Source: Agapanthus africanus (Eukaryota > Streptophyta > Magnoliopsida > Asparagales > Amaryllidaceae). Taken from it: a stretch of 64,000 nucleotides of DNA. Both the position numbers and the translations under genes were made by a program. This document shows positions 23,736-34,935 of the stretch, piece by piece (positions within the stretch are counted from its first letter, which is position 1; every line of letters starts with the position of its first letter). The notes below the pieces were generated by a model, which was not told the DNA's origin, did not search any database, and saw nothing but the letters and a program-made list of their open reading frames with translations. The stretch spans positions 326,091,595-326,155,594 of the forward strand of contig JASDDO010000001.1 in assembly GCA_030015575.1 (NCBI GenBank), given 5' to 3'.

Positions 23736-24892
23736 ACTTTGTAATAACACCTTTTAAAATTTGTTTCAACAACATCAAATATAGGTTTGTTTCATCCTTG
23801 CATTGATAAGAATCAATGCAGTCCCATCAATCAATCACACCAGAAAAGAACGAAAAATAAAATATACGTATATGCCATCCGCATTCGCCACTGGGTCCCG
23901 TCATCACCCATTAGGTTACTTAACTAACGACAGAGCGGGGGCTTAACTAGCGCGGGTATAAAACATATACAATGTCTAATAGTATATATACCAATATACA
24001 ATAATCGCTCCAGGCGTGATAATATGCAGCATTACAGAAAAGTAAAAAGCATCACAGAACAATACAGATAATCTGGGATCCCCGGGTTTCACAGAGCCGC
24101 TACTGAAACTCGATGTTCCCCTGGTCGTGTGGATAGCCTGTGCAATGAAACCTAGACCCCTACGGGTGCGGCAAGTTACGCGCCAAAACCTGAAGCGAGG
24201 CAGCCCCCTACAACAAAGTGAATGGACCACCCGGCACTTCACGGAATCCGGTAACTTAGGCACCACTCCTTGGGTCAACCTGTACCCCATACGAGTGAGG
24301 CGAATAGTCTGCCAATTCTAAAGTGAGGCCCCTCTGCCTCTCAAAGCCATGAGATACGGACCTGTTGCCCTCCAGATCCCGCCTATCCGTGCACTCCGTC
24401 GCGGGGTAAACCTAGTACAGAAATAAAAATATGTACAACAGGTACATCGACCTCAGCCCGGTCGTGCCCCAAAAGAATATTATACAACAGGCAGTGACGG
24501 CAGTCCATATGTTGGACGCTCGCCCCGCAATATCAAATGTACAAATAAATTCAAACTGCACTACCATTGCACACTGCTATCCACCACGACAAATCCGCAA
24601 CATCACAGCACAATACAGAACATCAACGCGAATGTCACGTTCGCAAATCCGTCTGAAAGAGCTATAGCAATTAGACGCAATTTACCGCTCAAATGACATT
24701 CCCGGTCGGAGATATAATATAAGCAATGTATACTAACAAGTTTAAAATTTCGATCGACAAAACTTTCCGAAGTGGGCCCCACGTACATCTGCTGTACAGT
24801 AATAAAATCTGGGCCCAAAAGAAATATACAAAAAACCACAATTTACTTTGTAGAAGCTACTGTAGAATTTTGGCCAATTTATCTCTTAATAC

Positions 24893-24942
24893 GGCGGCGG
24901 ATCCGCGGCCAAACCCTAGCTTGGGCCGCGGATCCACGGCCG
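24893..24942 (-). promoter_or_regulatory. GC-rich leader stem-loop of copia-2
   Basis: GGCGGATCCGCGGCC and GGCCGCGGATCCACGGCC form a long stem with a short loop, about 210-260 nt downstream of the PBS in element orientation. It is the positional counterpart of 12,227-12,270. Confidence 0.7.
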
Positions 24943-25137
24943 TACAGAGAGATCACAAGGCCAAATTTCTCCAGTGTTCTACAAAAAACCCTGCTTGATT
25001 TTCTGAAATGCTCAAAATAATTTTTAGGCCTAATTTAAAATCGACAGAAACTTTGAATAGAAAATGGTAGTTTTCCGAAATTCGGTTCGATCGATATTTT
25101 AAACGCGTTAGGACAAGTTAGTATAGCTTAATGGTGA

Positions 25138-25150
25138 GGCTCTGATACCA
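25138..25150 (-). other. Primer binding site of copia-2
   Basis: GGCTCTGATACCA on the plus strand is the reverse complement of TGGTATCAGAGCC, one base from the 5' LTR. It fits initiator tRNA-Met and fixes the minus orientation of the element. Confidence 0.93.
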
Positions 25151-25151
25151 C

Positions 25152-27215
25152 TGTAAGTACACGGTAGCGTCCCGGCCGTCTAACAGACGCCAAATGCGGA
25201 ACAAAAACTTTTTAGCTGGCGCTATCGCGTACTATAACCCGGATCTTCCATTAAAGCTAAACTAACAAACTACAAAGTGGGTAGAAATGTTATACCGAAC
25301 GATCCGAGTCCTTCAGTCTTCAACCATCATCCCACGCTTTGTTGCGGCTGCTCCGATCTCCTGAATCTCCAGTCTTCTCGTCCAGGTAGCACCACATCGA
25401 CGGATCTTTAAACGGGCTCCCGCCTTTGAACCGAGGCAACTCGATCATCAAATTTGCTAAAAGAGATGACCAAGATTGATGTAGAGAATTAGTAGAACAC
25501 TTTGTCTCGCTTCGTCCAAAGCTATGGACGAACGGTTAATGAAGTTGCCTTTTGGATCGGGTGAAATAAGAAATGAGGCTATCTAATTTCCATGAATCCA
25601 AAACTATAATCTTTTCCAAATTAACAACCATCTCTCAAGCAAGAAGGGGCCGTCCACATTATGTAGAGGTGGGGGTGAGTGTAGGAACAAGGAAGGTAAC
25701 CTTAAGAAATAATGTATCATGAAGAAATATCTTAGCATAAACAAAACCCCATTAATGCAAATGGTGACTCACTTAACACCTTGCAAAACAATTAATGCAA
25801 CCTAATGAGTCACTAACCCAGTCACCATTCTAAGTCATCATCTAGAAGCTTCCACACTCATCTCAAGAAAAGATAAATCCGTCTTTAACCGAATGTTAAA
25901 GGCGGGCGATAGAAAACTGGAAACTGACAACTTCCAAAAGTGATCCCGAAACGAATTTCAGGATAACCCCGTAACAGTATAAACATACCCGCATTTGTAT
26001 TACGACCGAATACAAATGCAACCGAGATAAAGATATTATATCTACTCAGTATAATACTGGGATCCGGCTTAAACCAAAGCCTACCAGTATTATCTGCCCG
26101 AAAAATGACAGGTGCGAAAACGCACGTGCTTTTTCCGAACCCTGCCATAAAACCATACGGCCTCTACAACGTTTCGCCCAAACTTGGGAAACGGTCTGTG
26201 GGGGACTCTAATGACTCATCAACACACTGGCGCTGGGTATAACCTCTAGCATGTCAGAGGTACAAGCTGTACGTAACGGTTGCCTATGTATTGATTAGAA
26301 GGGAAGCTGATGAGCGAACTCATCCATAAACCCTACTGAGCCTAACAGTGACAATATCCGTACAGTCCGGTCCGTTCGTCTAAAGAGTATCGCATATCGA
26401 GACTAAGGGGGTGGATAAAGTCAGACCCCTAATAACGCGATAAATCGTGTCGGCATGAAGCCCATCACCATCTGAGAAACTACTGATCCAAATCAGTAAT
26501 TCTCCACTACCTCGGCCGAGGATTTCTAGTGATGGTCACCCGTGCACTGTGCGACATCAACCCCCAATACCGGGAGAGACGAATCCCCGACGATCCGCTC
26601 ACTGCCTCCATGTGGCTCGGGACTGTACCCAAAAAATACCTGTTTGCACGTCTCCTTTGAGCGTGGTAGGGTAGGAATTAAAGCACCGTGGGAACTCACA
26701 CGAGACAAATGACGATCTCAGGTCGACAAGCTAACCTGTACACATGTCACCTGGGAACAGCTATCTGACGATATGTATAATACCAACTAGCATGTTCCCG
26801 GCGAGTCCTGTCCGGTGTACTCATAACCCAATGAGCACCTGTATACATCTTAGGTGATCCAACTGACACCAGTGGCTTATGAGACCGGTCACCGCCCCTC
26901 GTCGGGGTCTCGACTGTATACACTAGTTTACTCTGGAGTATCGATGCCCTGTCTCGAAACTCCCACGACTAGGGACACTTTAAGGATGTACTTACAGACC
27001 CCAGCTCCCACGTATATGATCGCCATCAAGCAAGAATCCTATGGGCTCTATCAACATGCAATAGTGAACTAAAGCATGTATACGATGATAAAAACAAACC
27101 AGATAGCATACTATCATCTCGAGCAAGACTGTCATATCGGTATAGGTCCTGCCTCAATCATTATAATCACGTACCTGCGATCCAATAATTGACTTTGAGG
27201 GCACTATATCCAACA
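25152..27215 (-). repeat. Copia-2 5' LTR
   Basis: 2,064 bp, partner of 6,882-8,967; begins TGTAAGTACACGGTAGC and ends ATATCCAACA. ORFs in it (minus 25,885-26,148, 26,526-26,708; plus 26,854-27,072) recur in the other LTRs as part of the repeat and show no known protein. Confidence 0.93.
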
Positions 27216-27491
27216 GTTAAGGTGTTATGAGGGTATATCGTAGCATATGTTATACCACCCATAATTTTAAAGGAATGTAAAAATAAAGATAAACCTTCAT
27301 ATTGGAAAATCCAAATTCATATAACATAAAAGATATGAAATGATAAATCTATCACTTAACTATCATTAGCTTAATGACAAATACAATGTCATGATAAAAT
27401 AATTAAAATATCATTTTCATAAACTTATCAATTTCATTATTTATAATAAAAAAAATAAACTTAAATATTATTAATTCTCCAAAATGTTACA
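27216..27491 (-). repeat. Gypsy-1 3' LTR, U3 start
   Basis: AT-rich stretch between the copia-2 5' LTR and the gypsy-1 PPT. On the minus strand it begins TGTAACATTTTGG. Together with 3,077-6,881 it makes one LTR of about 4.08 kb once copia-2 and the duplicated 5 bp are discounted. Confidence 0.7.
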
Positions 27492-29962
27492 ATATCTCCC
27501 CCTTAAAGAAATTCGGTCCCCGAATTTAAATTAAAGCTCATTCTTAAAATATTTTCTTAACCCAATCAACTTATTTCAAAACAATTTCCCGGGTCCAACT
27601 ATAAAACATGAAAGTTGCTCGATATAACAAGACTCCAAAATCCCATACGAGCTAAAATGCATCACAACGCAATCGTGTGCATGAAAAATCAAAGGATATA
27701 ATCTTTTATAACTGTAACTCTAGCGGTTGAAATGAGAATTATTCCAGTTATGACAAAAATTTTGCCAAATACAAAAACCATTGTGTATCCTAAGTGCACA
27801 AAATCAATGCCATGATCGCAGTGCAATATCAGTGCACACTACCAATCGAAAATATAAAAATCAAATCTATCACATATCCTATCAAGTGCAAAGAACGAAA
27901 ACAAAATCAACCCTAATGAGTTTGCACGTAAGTCTCAAACCACACTTCACGGTGTGCACGAAAACAACAGTGCTAAGTCTAACAGGCGTGCACGAAACGA
28001 TATCCACTGCATCCACTGTGCATGGAATAAAAGTATACAAAATAATACCAAGTGCATCGGGATGCACAAAAATCAAATCCAAGTGCATCAGGGTGCACAA
28101 TTTAAATCTCAAGTGCATCAGAGTGCAAAAAAATCCAAACCAAATATACCTAGGGTATATATATATAATCTTTTAACTATGTGTATCTGATGTGCACGGA
28201 AATTACATTGTAGTGCATCCGGTATACACAACACTCCCATCGAGTGCAGTCACCTTACACTAAAATCTCAACAAGTGCACCTGGTGTGCACAAAGCATAA
28301 ATCAAGGTGAAATTACTGTACATAAAAATCTCATCAAGTGCACCTAGTGTGCACAAAACATAAATTGATCCTTAAATCCTTAAAATATATATATATCAAA
28401 ATCATGGACGTAGAGTTTTCCTTTCTCCATCATTGAAAATGAAAGTTTTAGATTTTAGAAACGTAAGCCGAACTTAAAGGACATTGAAGTATATTCTCTT
28501 CAATTTCGGAAGGTGTTTATACCACCGGAATTAGCATAGCAAGGATTTACTACTTGTCGTCTGCCACGTTCTAACGTCCTCTGTCTCTGAATTCAGGTTC
28601 TCCTTGCGGATCTCTAATACCATAGCTTATTTATGCGATCGTCCGGTGAGGAATAACAACACCATTAGTCTTATTGTGGATACATCCCATCACACCTCCT
28701 TGACCAGTAGTTCAGTCTTTTATCATGTAACATGTTGATAATGAAATCTCTGTCCTCGGCTTATGTGCTCACAACTAATCCCAGTCCAATCTTATTTATT
28801 ATAAATTTCTGGAAGAGAATCCATCAAGGCTTTTGCTAAAATCATTTATCCAACCTGCCCGGAACTAGCACCCCTTTCTTGACCTACTTTCCCTTTCATA
28901 ACCATTGTCATTCCTTTTTGATTTCCTCCTAAAAGTGTAGTTGCACGCGTCATCAATTCTTCAATATCTACTGTGTGGAACAACTATCCACTGAAACTTC
29001 ATACCAATCTCCAGTCCTGTAAATTCCCTATATCAATCACATAAGGAGGTATCTGCATAGTTACGCGAATTGCAAATCATACTTGGTTATGACCAAACTC
29101 GGAGTCTTACAAACCCGGAAACACGAATCCGTCCTCTCTGATACTCTGTAAAAAGAATCTAGCTAATCTCACCTTCGAAGACCCATCCCAAATTCGTCGG
29201 AGGAAAAACTTACTGAACGACCTCTTTCTTGAACGACTTGCATCTGGTCTAAGCAAGATCCATCTGTAGAAGTACATCACTTCACCGATCTCGTATCGAG
29301 GCACCACAATGGATTAAAAGTCTTAACTACCCTACACCTGAATGGCTATGAATCCTCCTAATCCATCTATACTGGTAACATCGTCAACCTTTAACTTCAT
29401 GAATTCTGGGAGTAACATCTCAATAATCTCAGCAATGATTGGTACCGCTGTCTGAACAGTACACGACACCATAATCTTCGGAGAGGGTAAAACATCATGT
29501 CTCATGTCTGTCTGATCTCTAACAATGACTTTACCATCTGGTGCGGATCCTAAAGAAACTCGCTCCACTATTAAAACTCGATCAAATTTGAATAAATGAT
29601 GTGTCTCTATATCATCGGAAAGTCACCCTGGTCAGTCCTTGTCCCAGACAAGTCTGATCTGACCGTATCTCTAACTGCAGCCCTCTCGACCCTCATAAAT
29701 ATGGTGATCGAAACAATCAATCATGCACTGACGAAGATAGGTCAAAGGAAGGAATAGAAGGAAGATCTCAAGATATAATTCCTAAGGTATCTTAGGTGGA
29801 GTATCATATCGTAAATATGTCGCGGAACATATGTACGGTACGTCACTCTACTTAGTATCTACTCCATCAACAAAGGTCATCCTATATAACGAAAGTCCGG
29901 GTATAAGACCCCCAAAGTCAAGTCTAAGTCCTATAAGGTCAAGCCCAGGTAACTAAATGTAG
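27492..29962 (-). pseudogene. Gypsy-1 interior remnant with polypurine tract
   Basis: The minus strand reads TTTAAGGGGGAGATAT directly before the 3' LTR, a good PPT (27,494-27,507), preceded by a stretch readable as FGDRIS, as at the 3' end of plant chromoviral pol. Beyond it no domain is recognisable. 27,781-28,365 is a GTGCAC-rich palindromic tract. 28,400-29,900 has only short ORFs (minus 29,107-29,307 and 29,332-29,568) with no family I can name. No PBS is seen at 29,962. It is a heavily deleted body. Confidence 0.55.
27781..28365. repeat. GTGCAC-rich palindromic tract
   Basis: About fifteen GTGCA/TGCAC half-sites occur, many as facing pairs: GTGCATCGGGATGCAC near 28,051, GTGCATCAGGGTGCAC near 28,082, AGTGCACCTGGTGTGCAC near 28,273 and AGTGCACCTAGTGTGCAC near 28,337, spaced at roughly 30-60 bp. 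It is not coding. Confidence 0.75.
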
Positions 29963-32900
29963 TACGTGACCGGCACTTAAATCACGTGACATCTAAAGAC
30001 ATCGACGCAATCCAAGTAAGCCGAAACCCAGAATCTAAACCCTTTTTGAAAATATTAGAGGTGAGGTTTAAATAATCATCCGATGAAATCAATTTAAATA
30101 ACATTTAAGTTTAACTAAATATGTTGAAAAGCATTTATGGCGTTTTGTAACTTGACATCACCTCGTTTACAATTTTATAAAAGCCCGATACAACATAATT
30201 AAATAGCATCCCAACGGAAGCTAGTCTCCACGTCCAAACGATGGAGCAACCAACAATCTAAATCAGAAATCGACTCTAAAGAGTGCGACATCACCACTCT
30301 TAAACTCTAAGTCTTGGTTCTAAGTCCATAATATACCACTTCTAAGTTGATGGAGTTTCCACTAGATAAAAGAATATATGAATAATCAAGAGTGAGTATG
30401 GTACAATAATAACCCACTTACCAATCAATTCCCGAAAAGAATGTGTGCCCAAGTCGCTGATAATCCAAGCGGTAAAACCTGCAAGAAACTATGGCGCAAT
30501 AGGGATGAGTTGCCAACTCAGTGAATAAAAGTACATCTAAAGGTAGAAATCGAAATGCATGACGATACCTAGGTCATCAGTATAGTCCTATCATAATCTG
30601 TACCAATATGCTATATGATATGCATATGTACAATACTATCTCTCATGCAATCCCAAGTATAATATCTCCATGTCATATGAGTCAAAATCATGAATCTATA
30701 TTTCGTGTTGCAATTCCTTTTTGTATATGAATGTCTGTACAAATATATGCAGGTACTGTCCTCCAGATCAGTCCTGGTTGAATCCACTAATAATATATAA
30801 CTGTGTACCTCGTGATAATTCTCATATCAATATATATATAGATGTCCAGTATCGATATCGAAATCCGAAATCTCTCATGTCCATCATCGACACGTGAATA
30901 TAGACATCGTCGACACCACCTTAATAGATGATCACCAACCAATATCTTGGCTACGATCAGTATCACTTGGATATCCGCCGTGCCGAATCGAACCCCGGTC
31001 AGTATCCCCTGGATATCTGCCGTGCTCATTTCTATCTCCGGTCAGTATCCTCTGGATATCTGCCGTGCTCATTTCTATCTCCGTTCAATATCCCCTGGAT
31101 ATCTGCCACGCTCATTTTTATCTCAAGTCAGTATCCTCGTTAGGCTCCCCGCCAATAATGCGGTTATCCTTCACCTCGGCCCCGACCAGATCCACCATGT
31201 ATCCAACTGTATGCCCACCGACTCAGTCTGGATAATATACAAATCCATAACTGTATGACCCCCAACTCGGTTCGGAATCAAAATCATAAAACACAAAACT
31301 CATGGTGGACGTTTTACTCATCATATTAAAATATCAAGTGAGGAATAAGAAACTTGCATAGATTGTATTCATGATATATTATATATATATATATACATAT
31401 ATAACAGTGTCCGATGCCACCGATATATATCATCATGAGTAAAATACCCAGAAAATCCAAAGAATCAAATACAACATTTATATTAGTAATATTTGTAATT
31501 TACAACAGGAATAAAGAAGACTACGTAATTATATTACATATACATATATTTCAATTCTACTGTGACATGGTACTGCAAATGATGTGTAATGTAGCATATG
31601 CGTCTGTGCTCGTGCAACATGGCAATCATTAGTATTTGTGCAAGTGTTCTACGGCGTAACAACCTATTTATTTTAATACATATATAACAGCTCGGTTCTA
31701 CTGTGACATGGCAGTACCAATGAGGTGTACTGTAACAAACATTCACATTCTTGTGCAGCATAGTACTCATTGGTATTTGTGCAGTGTTCTATCAGAGTGT
31801 GTGTAATGCAGAAATGTATAATATGGATAATATAATGCAAACATGTAAATTAATCTAAACGTAACTTTTGTAATTACTTGCTATGAGCTATACCATTTAT
31901 ATTTAGAAATGATCGAAACGTTAAGTTTTAAATAAGGAAGCTGCCCAAGAAAAATAGATATCCGTTTTAGAAACTAGCACGCATCATGGTATTTTATTTA
32001 AAAAACAAATGAATCGTAGTTTTTAAAAGAATATAGCTCACACAAGTATTACATCCTAAAACAGAATATAACTTAACCCTACGAGTCAAAGGATAGATTG
32101 CCCGTTATTCGGCATATAAATTTCATCATTTCCAATACTTATAAATCCTTGTATTATATTTCATCATATCACTGCATCGGTATCATCTAAAGTTTAGCAT
32201 GATCCCTCATACAAATCAATCAAACCATATCCATATTGTATCACTGTATCTCATCTATAATTATGCATGAAACTATATGAAATTGAAGGACATACTAGAT
32301 GTGATACTATATAAATAATTTGAATAAATACTAAACTAACTAGATATCATAATACTATTTGTAAGGTTACGGGGGTGCTATACGCCATCCACCCGACTTT
32401 CCCAGTAGATGTAAATTTACTCACCAACTTAAAAGCTCGCTGAATCCATGCTACTACATCGCCAACTCCGTCTCGGAATTCTCGAATCGTACCTATATTC
32501 TTTTTTAAATCGCGTAGAAGTAAATATCATATCGAAAACCAAAACAAAAAGCTAAACGCCCGTAGGTCAGAACCTACAGCACACTTAACCTAAAAACGAC
32601 AACAAAATTCTATCGTTAATGTATAAACGTCAACGGTTCAGCTGCAACATCAAAATACGAAAACTCCATATCATAAATATCTGAAATTCGATAAACCATT
32701 TTTAAAACGTTCCCAGATTTTATTATATAAATATTTAGACAACATAAATAATACAGAGACATTTAAAATACCAACTCTAAGCTACAGAATAAGAATCAAC
32801 ACCAAAATCCATAGGATAGCCGGCGTCGCTGGATTTCAAGGTTGCCACCCCGGATTTTTTGGGGAGTTTGGGGCTCAGGTTTTAAGTGTAGTGTTCTCGT

Positions 32901-33181
32901 TGGCTCATTATTCTTTTGGTCTTACTAGTCTTTCTAGTGATTGTACCCAGTGGTTCCAAATTCGGTTACAGTAGCTAAATTATTACAAACACTAAACATG
33001 CTACGTGTCGTATATATAAGTTTACTCCTAAACTGATATTAGCTTAAAGATTTAACCCACTGAAAAACTAACTTATTTAAACAATACCAAATATACCTAA
33101 ACACCTACAGAGAGATACCCAAAAACCCACAACACCCAATTCCCTTAACGGTTTAGTGAGATCGGATATTCCTTGATGGTC
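29963..33181 (-). repeat. Gypsy-1 5' LTR, truncated at both ends
   Basis: Matches 3,096-6,322 in the same direction. It lacks the terminal ~20 bp (TGTCACGACCC...) at 29,963 and is cut at 33,181 by a copia LTR. By eye it is several per cent diverged from the left copy with small indels, so this is an older element than the copias nested in it. Confidence 0.85.
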
Positions 33182-34935
33182 TGTAAGTCTACGGTAGCGT
33201 CCCGGCCGTCTTTCCGAGGACAAAATGCGGAAACGAAAACTTTTTCTTAACTTGAAACCGGCGCTATCGCAGACATTAATCCCGGATCGAACCATTAACC
33301 TATAACTAGCAACTAGAGAAAGGTTAGAAAGTGGCTATACCGATCGATCGGTGTCCTTCGGTCTTTAGCCACCATCCCAAGCTCCTCGCGGCATCTCCGA
33401 TCTCCGATCTCCTCATCGAAAGGGCACCACATTAATGAGTCTTTTTACGGGCTCCCGCTTCATCCGAAGTAACTTGGGCACGAAGTTCGCTATCCGACGT
33501 GTCCAAGGCGATGCAGAGAATGTGTGTGATAACTTTGTCTCAAGCATCCATTGATTCTCATCACATGAGAGTGTATGGATGGAGGTTGAAGGTGATGCCA
33601 TTGGTGGAAATGGTGAGCTCAAGAAGCAAGAGGAAGAAGAAGAAGAAGTTTCTTTCTTTTTCTTATGTGTTGCTATGATAAAATGAGAGTAAGAATGAGA
33701 AAATACAAGAGCAAACTCAAGCCATATGGCTTCCCTCTCTCTCTCCTCTTATCATTTCAACACATAAATCAATCCTAATGTGACACTAGCACAAGAAAAG
33801 AGACCATGAGTCACTAAGCAAGTCCATGTCACATTAAATGCACTTCATCATGAAATCCACTCACATTTTCCACCAAAATAAACATTAACCCAAATGTTTA
33901 TGACAATAAAAAGAACCGCATCATCTAAAGTAAATTAGTGACGGATCACAAGGATACCCCCCACCTGTATATACATACCTGCATCCGCATTCCGACCATG
34001 TGCGAATGCGATGAGACTAAAGTAATCCAACAAATCTAATACTAGGATCCGGCTTAAACCAAAGCATACTATTATGATCCATCCGATCATGATCCGTGCA
34101 CTACTGCACGTATATGATCGAACCCTGCCATATATCATACGGCCTCTACAACGTTTCGCTCGAAATTGAGAAACTGTCTGTGGGGTACTCTAAAGACTCG
34201 TTAATACTTTGGCTGTGGATTTAACCACTAGCATGTCAGAGGTACTAGCTGTATGTAACGGGAAACCGGGTATGGACCAAAAGGGAGGTCGATGAGCAAA
34301 CTCATCCTGACACCATACTGAGCCTGTCAGTGACAATATCCGTACAGTCCGGTCCGTTCGTCTATGAGCATCGCATGGCGGGCCTAGAGGGTTGGTAAAA
34401 GTTAGATCCCCAAAAGCGGTACAAGTCGTGTCGGAGTGTAACCCAGAACACCCTGAGATACTACTGGAATACCTACCAGTAAATCTCCTTCCTTGGCCAA
34501 GGACTTCGTGAAATGGCTTTCCTAGACACAGCGCGATCTCACCCCCAATACCGGGAGAGACGAAACCCCTGCCGATCCATTCACTGCCTCCATGTGGCTT
34601 GGGACTGTACCCAACTAAAACCTGTTTGCACGACTCCTTTAAGCTGTGGTAGGGTAGTAATCAAAGCATAGTGGGAACTCACACGAAATAAATGACGATC
34701 TCAGGTCGATGAACTAACCTGTACACATGTCACCAGGGAACTGCTATCTGACGTCAGGTATAATACAAACTAGCATGCTCCCGGCGAGTCCTGTCCGATG
34801 TACTCATAACCCAATGAGCACCTGTATACATCTTAGGTGAACCAACTGACACCAATGGCTTGTGAGACCGGCAACTGCCCCTCATCGGGGTCTCGACTGT
34901 ATACACTAGTCTACTAATGGAGTATCGATGCCCAG
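33182..34935 (-). repeat. Partial copia LTR of the copia-2/copia-3 superfamily
   Basis: Begins TGTAAGTCTACGGTAGCG and follows the copia-2/copia-3 LTR order: CCGGCCGTC, the CGGGCTCCCGC block, GATCCGGCTTAAACCAAAGC near 34,027, the GGTAGGGTAG block near 34,635, TAGGTGAACCAACTGACACC. It breaks off at 34,935, short of the usual end by ~270 bp, where TGTCACGACCC begins. No interior accompanies it, so it is a solo or truncated LTR inserted in or joined to the gypsy-1 5' LTR. Confidence 0.88.

Larger units (their letters stand above)
20533..25151 (-). pseudogene. Copia-2 interior, 5' part: leader plus ruined gag-pol
   Basis: Minus-strand reading from the PBS at 25,150: leader (about 25,137-22,000) homologous to the copia-1 leader, then a decayed gag-pol to the copia-1 insertion. 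The best coding trace is integrase/RT: the copia-3 equivalent of about 21,480-21,600 reads RxxRLGGLIQSxVCCPVS, like copia-1 LLGLIHSDVCGPMS. No usable frame exists; the longest open stretches are under 110 codons. The whole stretch is collinear with copia-3 44,273-49,012, so the decay is shared. Confidence 0.8.
6882..27215 (-). mobile_element. Copia-2: minus-strand non-autonomous Ty1/copia element carrying nested copia-1
   Basis: Two LTRs begin TGTAAGTACACGG (plus coordinates) and end in CACTATATCCAACA. In element orientation the 5' LTR is 25,152-27,215 and the 3' LTR is 6,882-8,967. A 13-nt primer site complementary to initiator tRNA-Met lies at 25,138-25,150, and a PPT (reverse complement of CAATCTCCCACTTGCAC) abuts 8,967. 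Flanks are GGTAA (6,877-6,881) and GTTAA (27,216-27,220), a probable 5-bp target duplication with one change. The interior is 8,968-9,965 plus 20,533-25,151, split by copia-1, and has no intact ORF. Confidence 0.9.
3077..33181 (-). mobile_element. Gypsy-1: minus-strand Ty3/gypsy element, internally deleted, split by copia-2
   Basis: Two copies of the same LTR-like sequence flank a short gutted interior. The left copy (3' LTR) is 3,077-6,881 plus 27,216-27,491, interrupted by copia-2. The right copy (5' LTR) is 29,963-33,181. On the minus strand the left LTR begins TGTAACA directly after a purine tract (AAGGGGGAGATAT) and ends in the complement of TGTCACGACCC, giving TG...CA ends and a length near 4.08 kb. 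The PPT and the reading EFGDRIS-like upstream of it resemble plant chromoviruses (Tekay/Del-like); the lineage is inferred. The interior is only ~2.5 kb, so most of gag-pol and the PBS are lost. Confidence 0.75.

Noticed and set aside
29332-29568. 78-codon minus ORF in gypsy-1 interior considered as protease or Gag
   Set aside because: No catalytic motif or zinc knuckle; neighbouring frames broken. Left as part of an unrecognised remnant.
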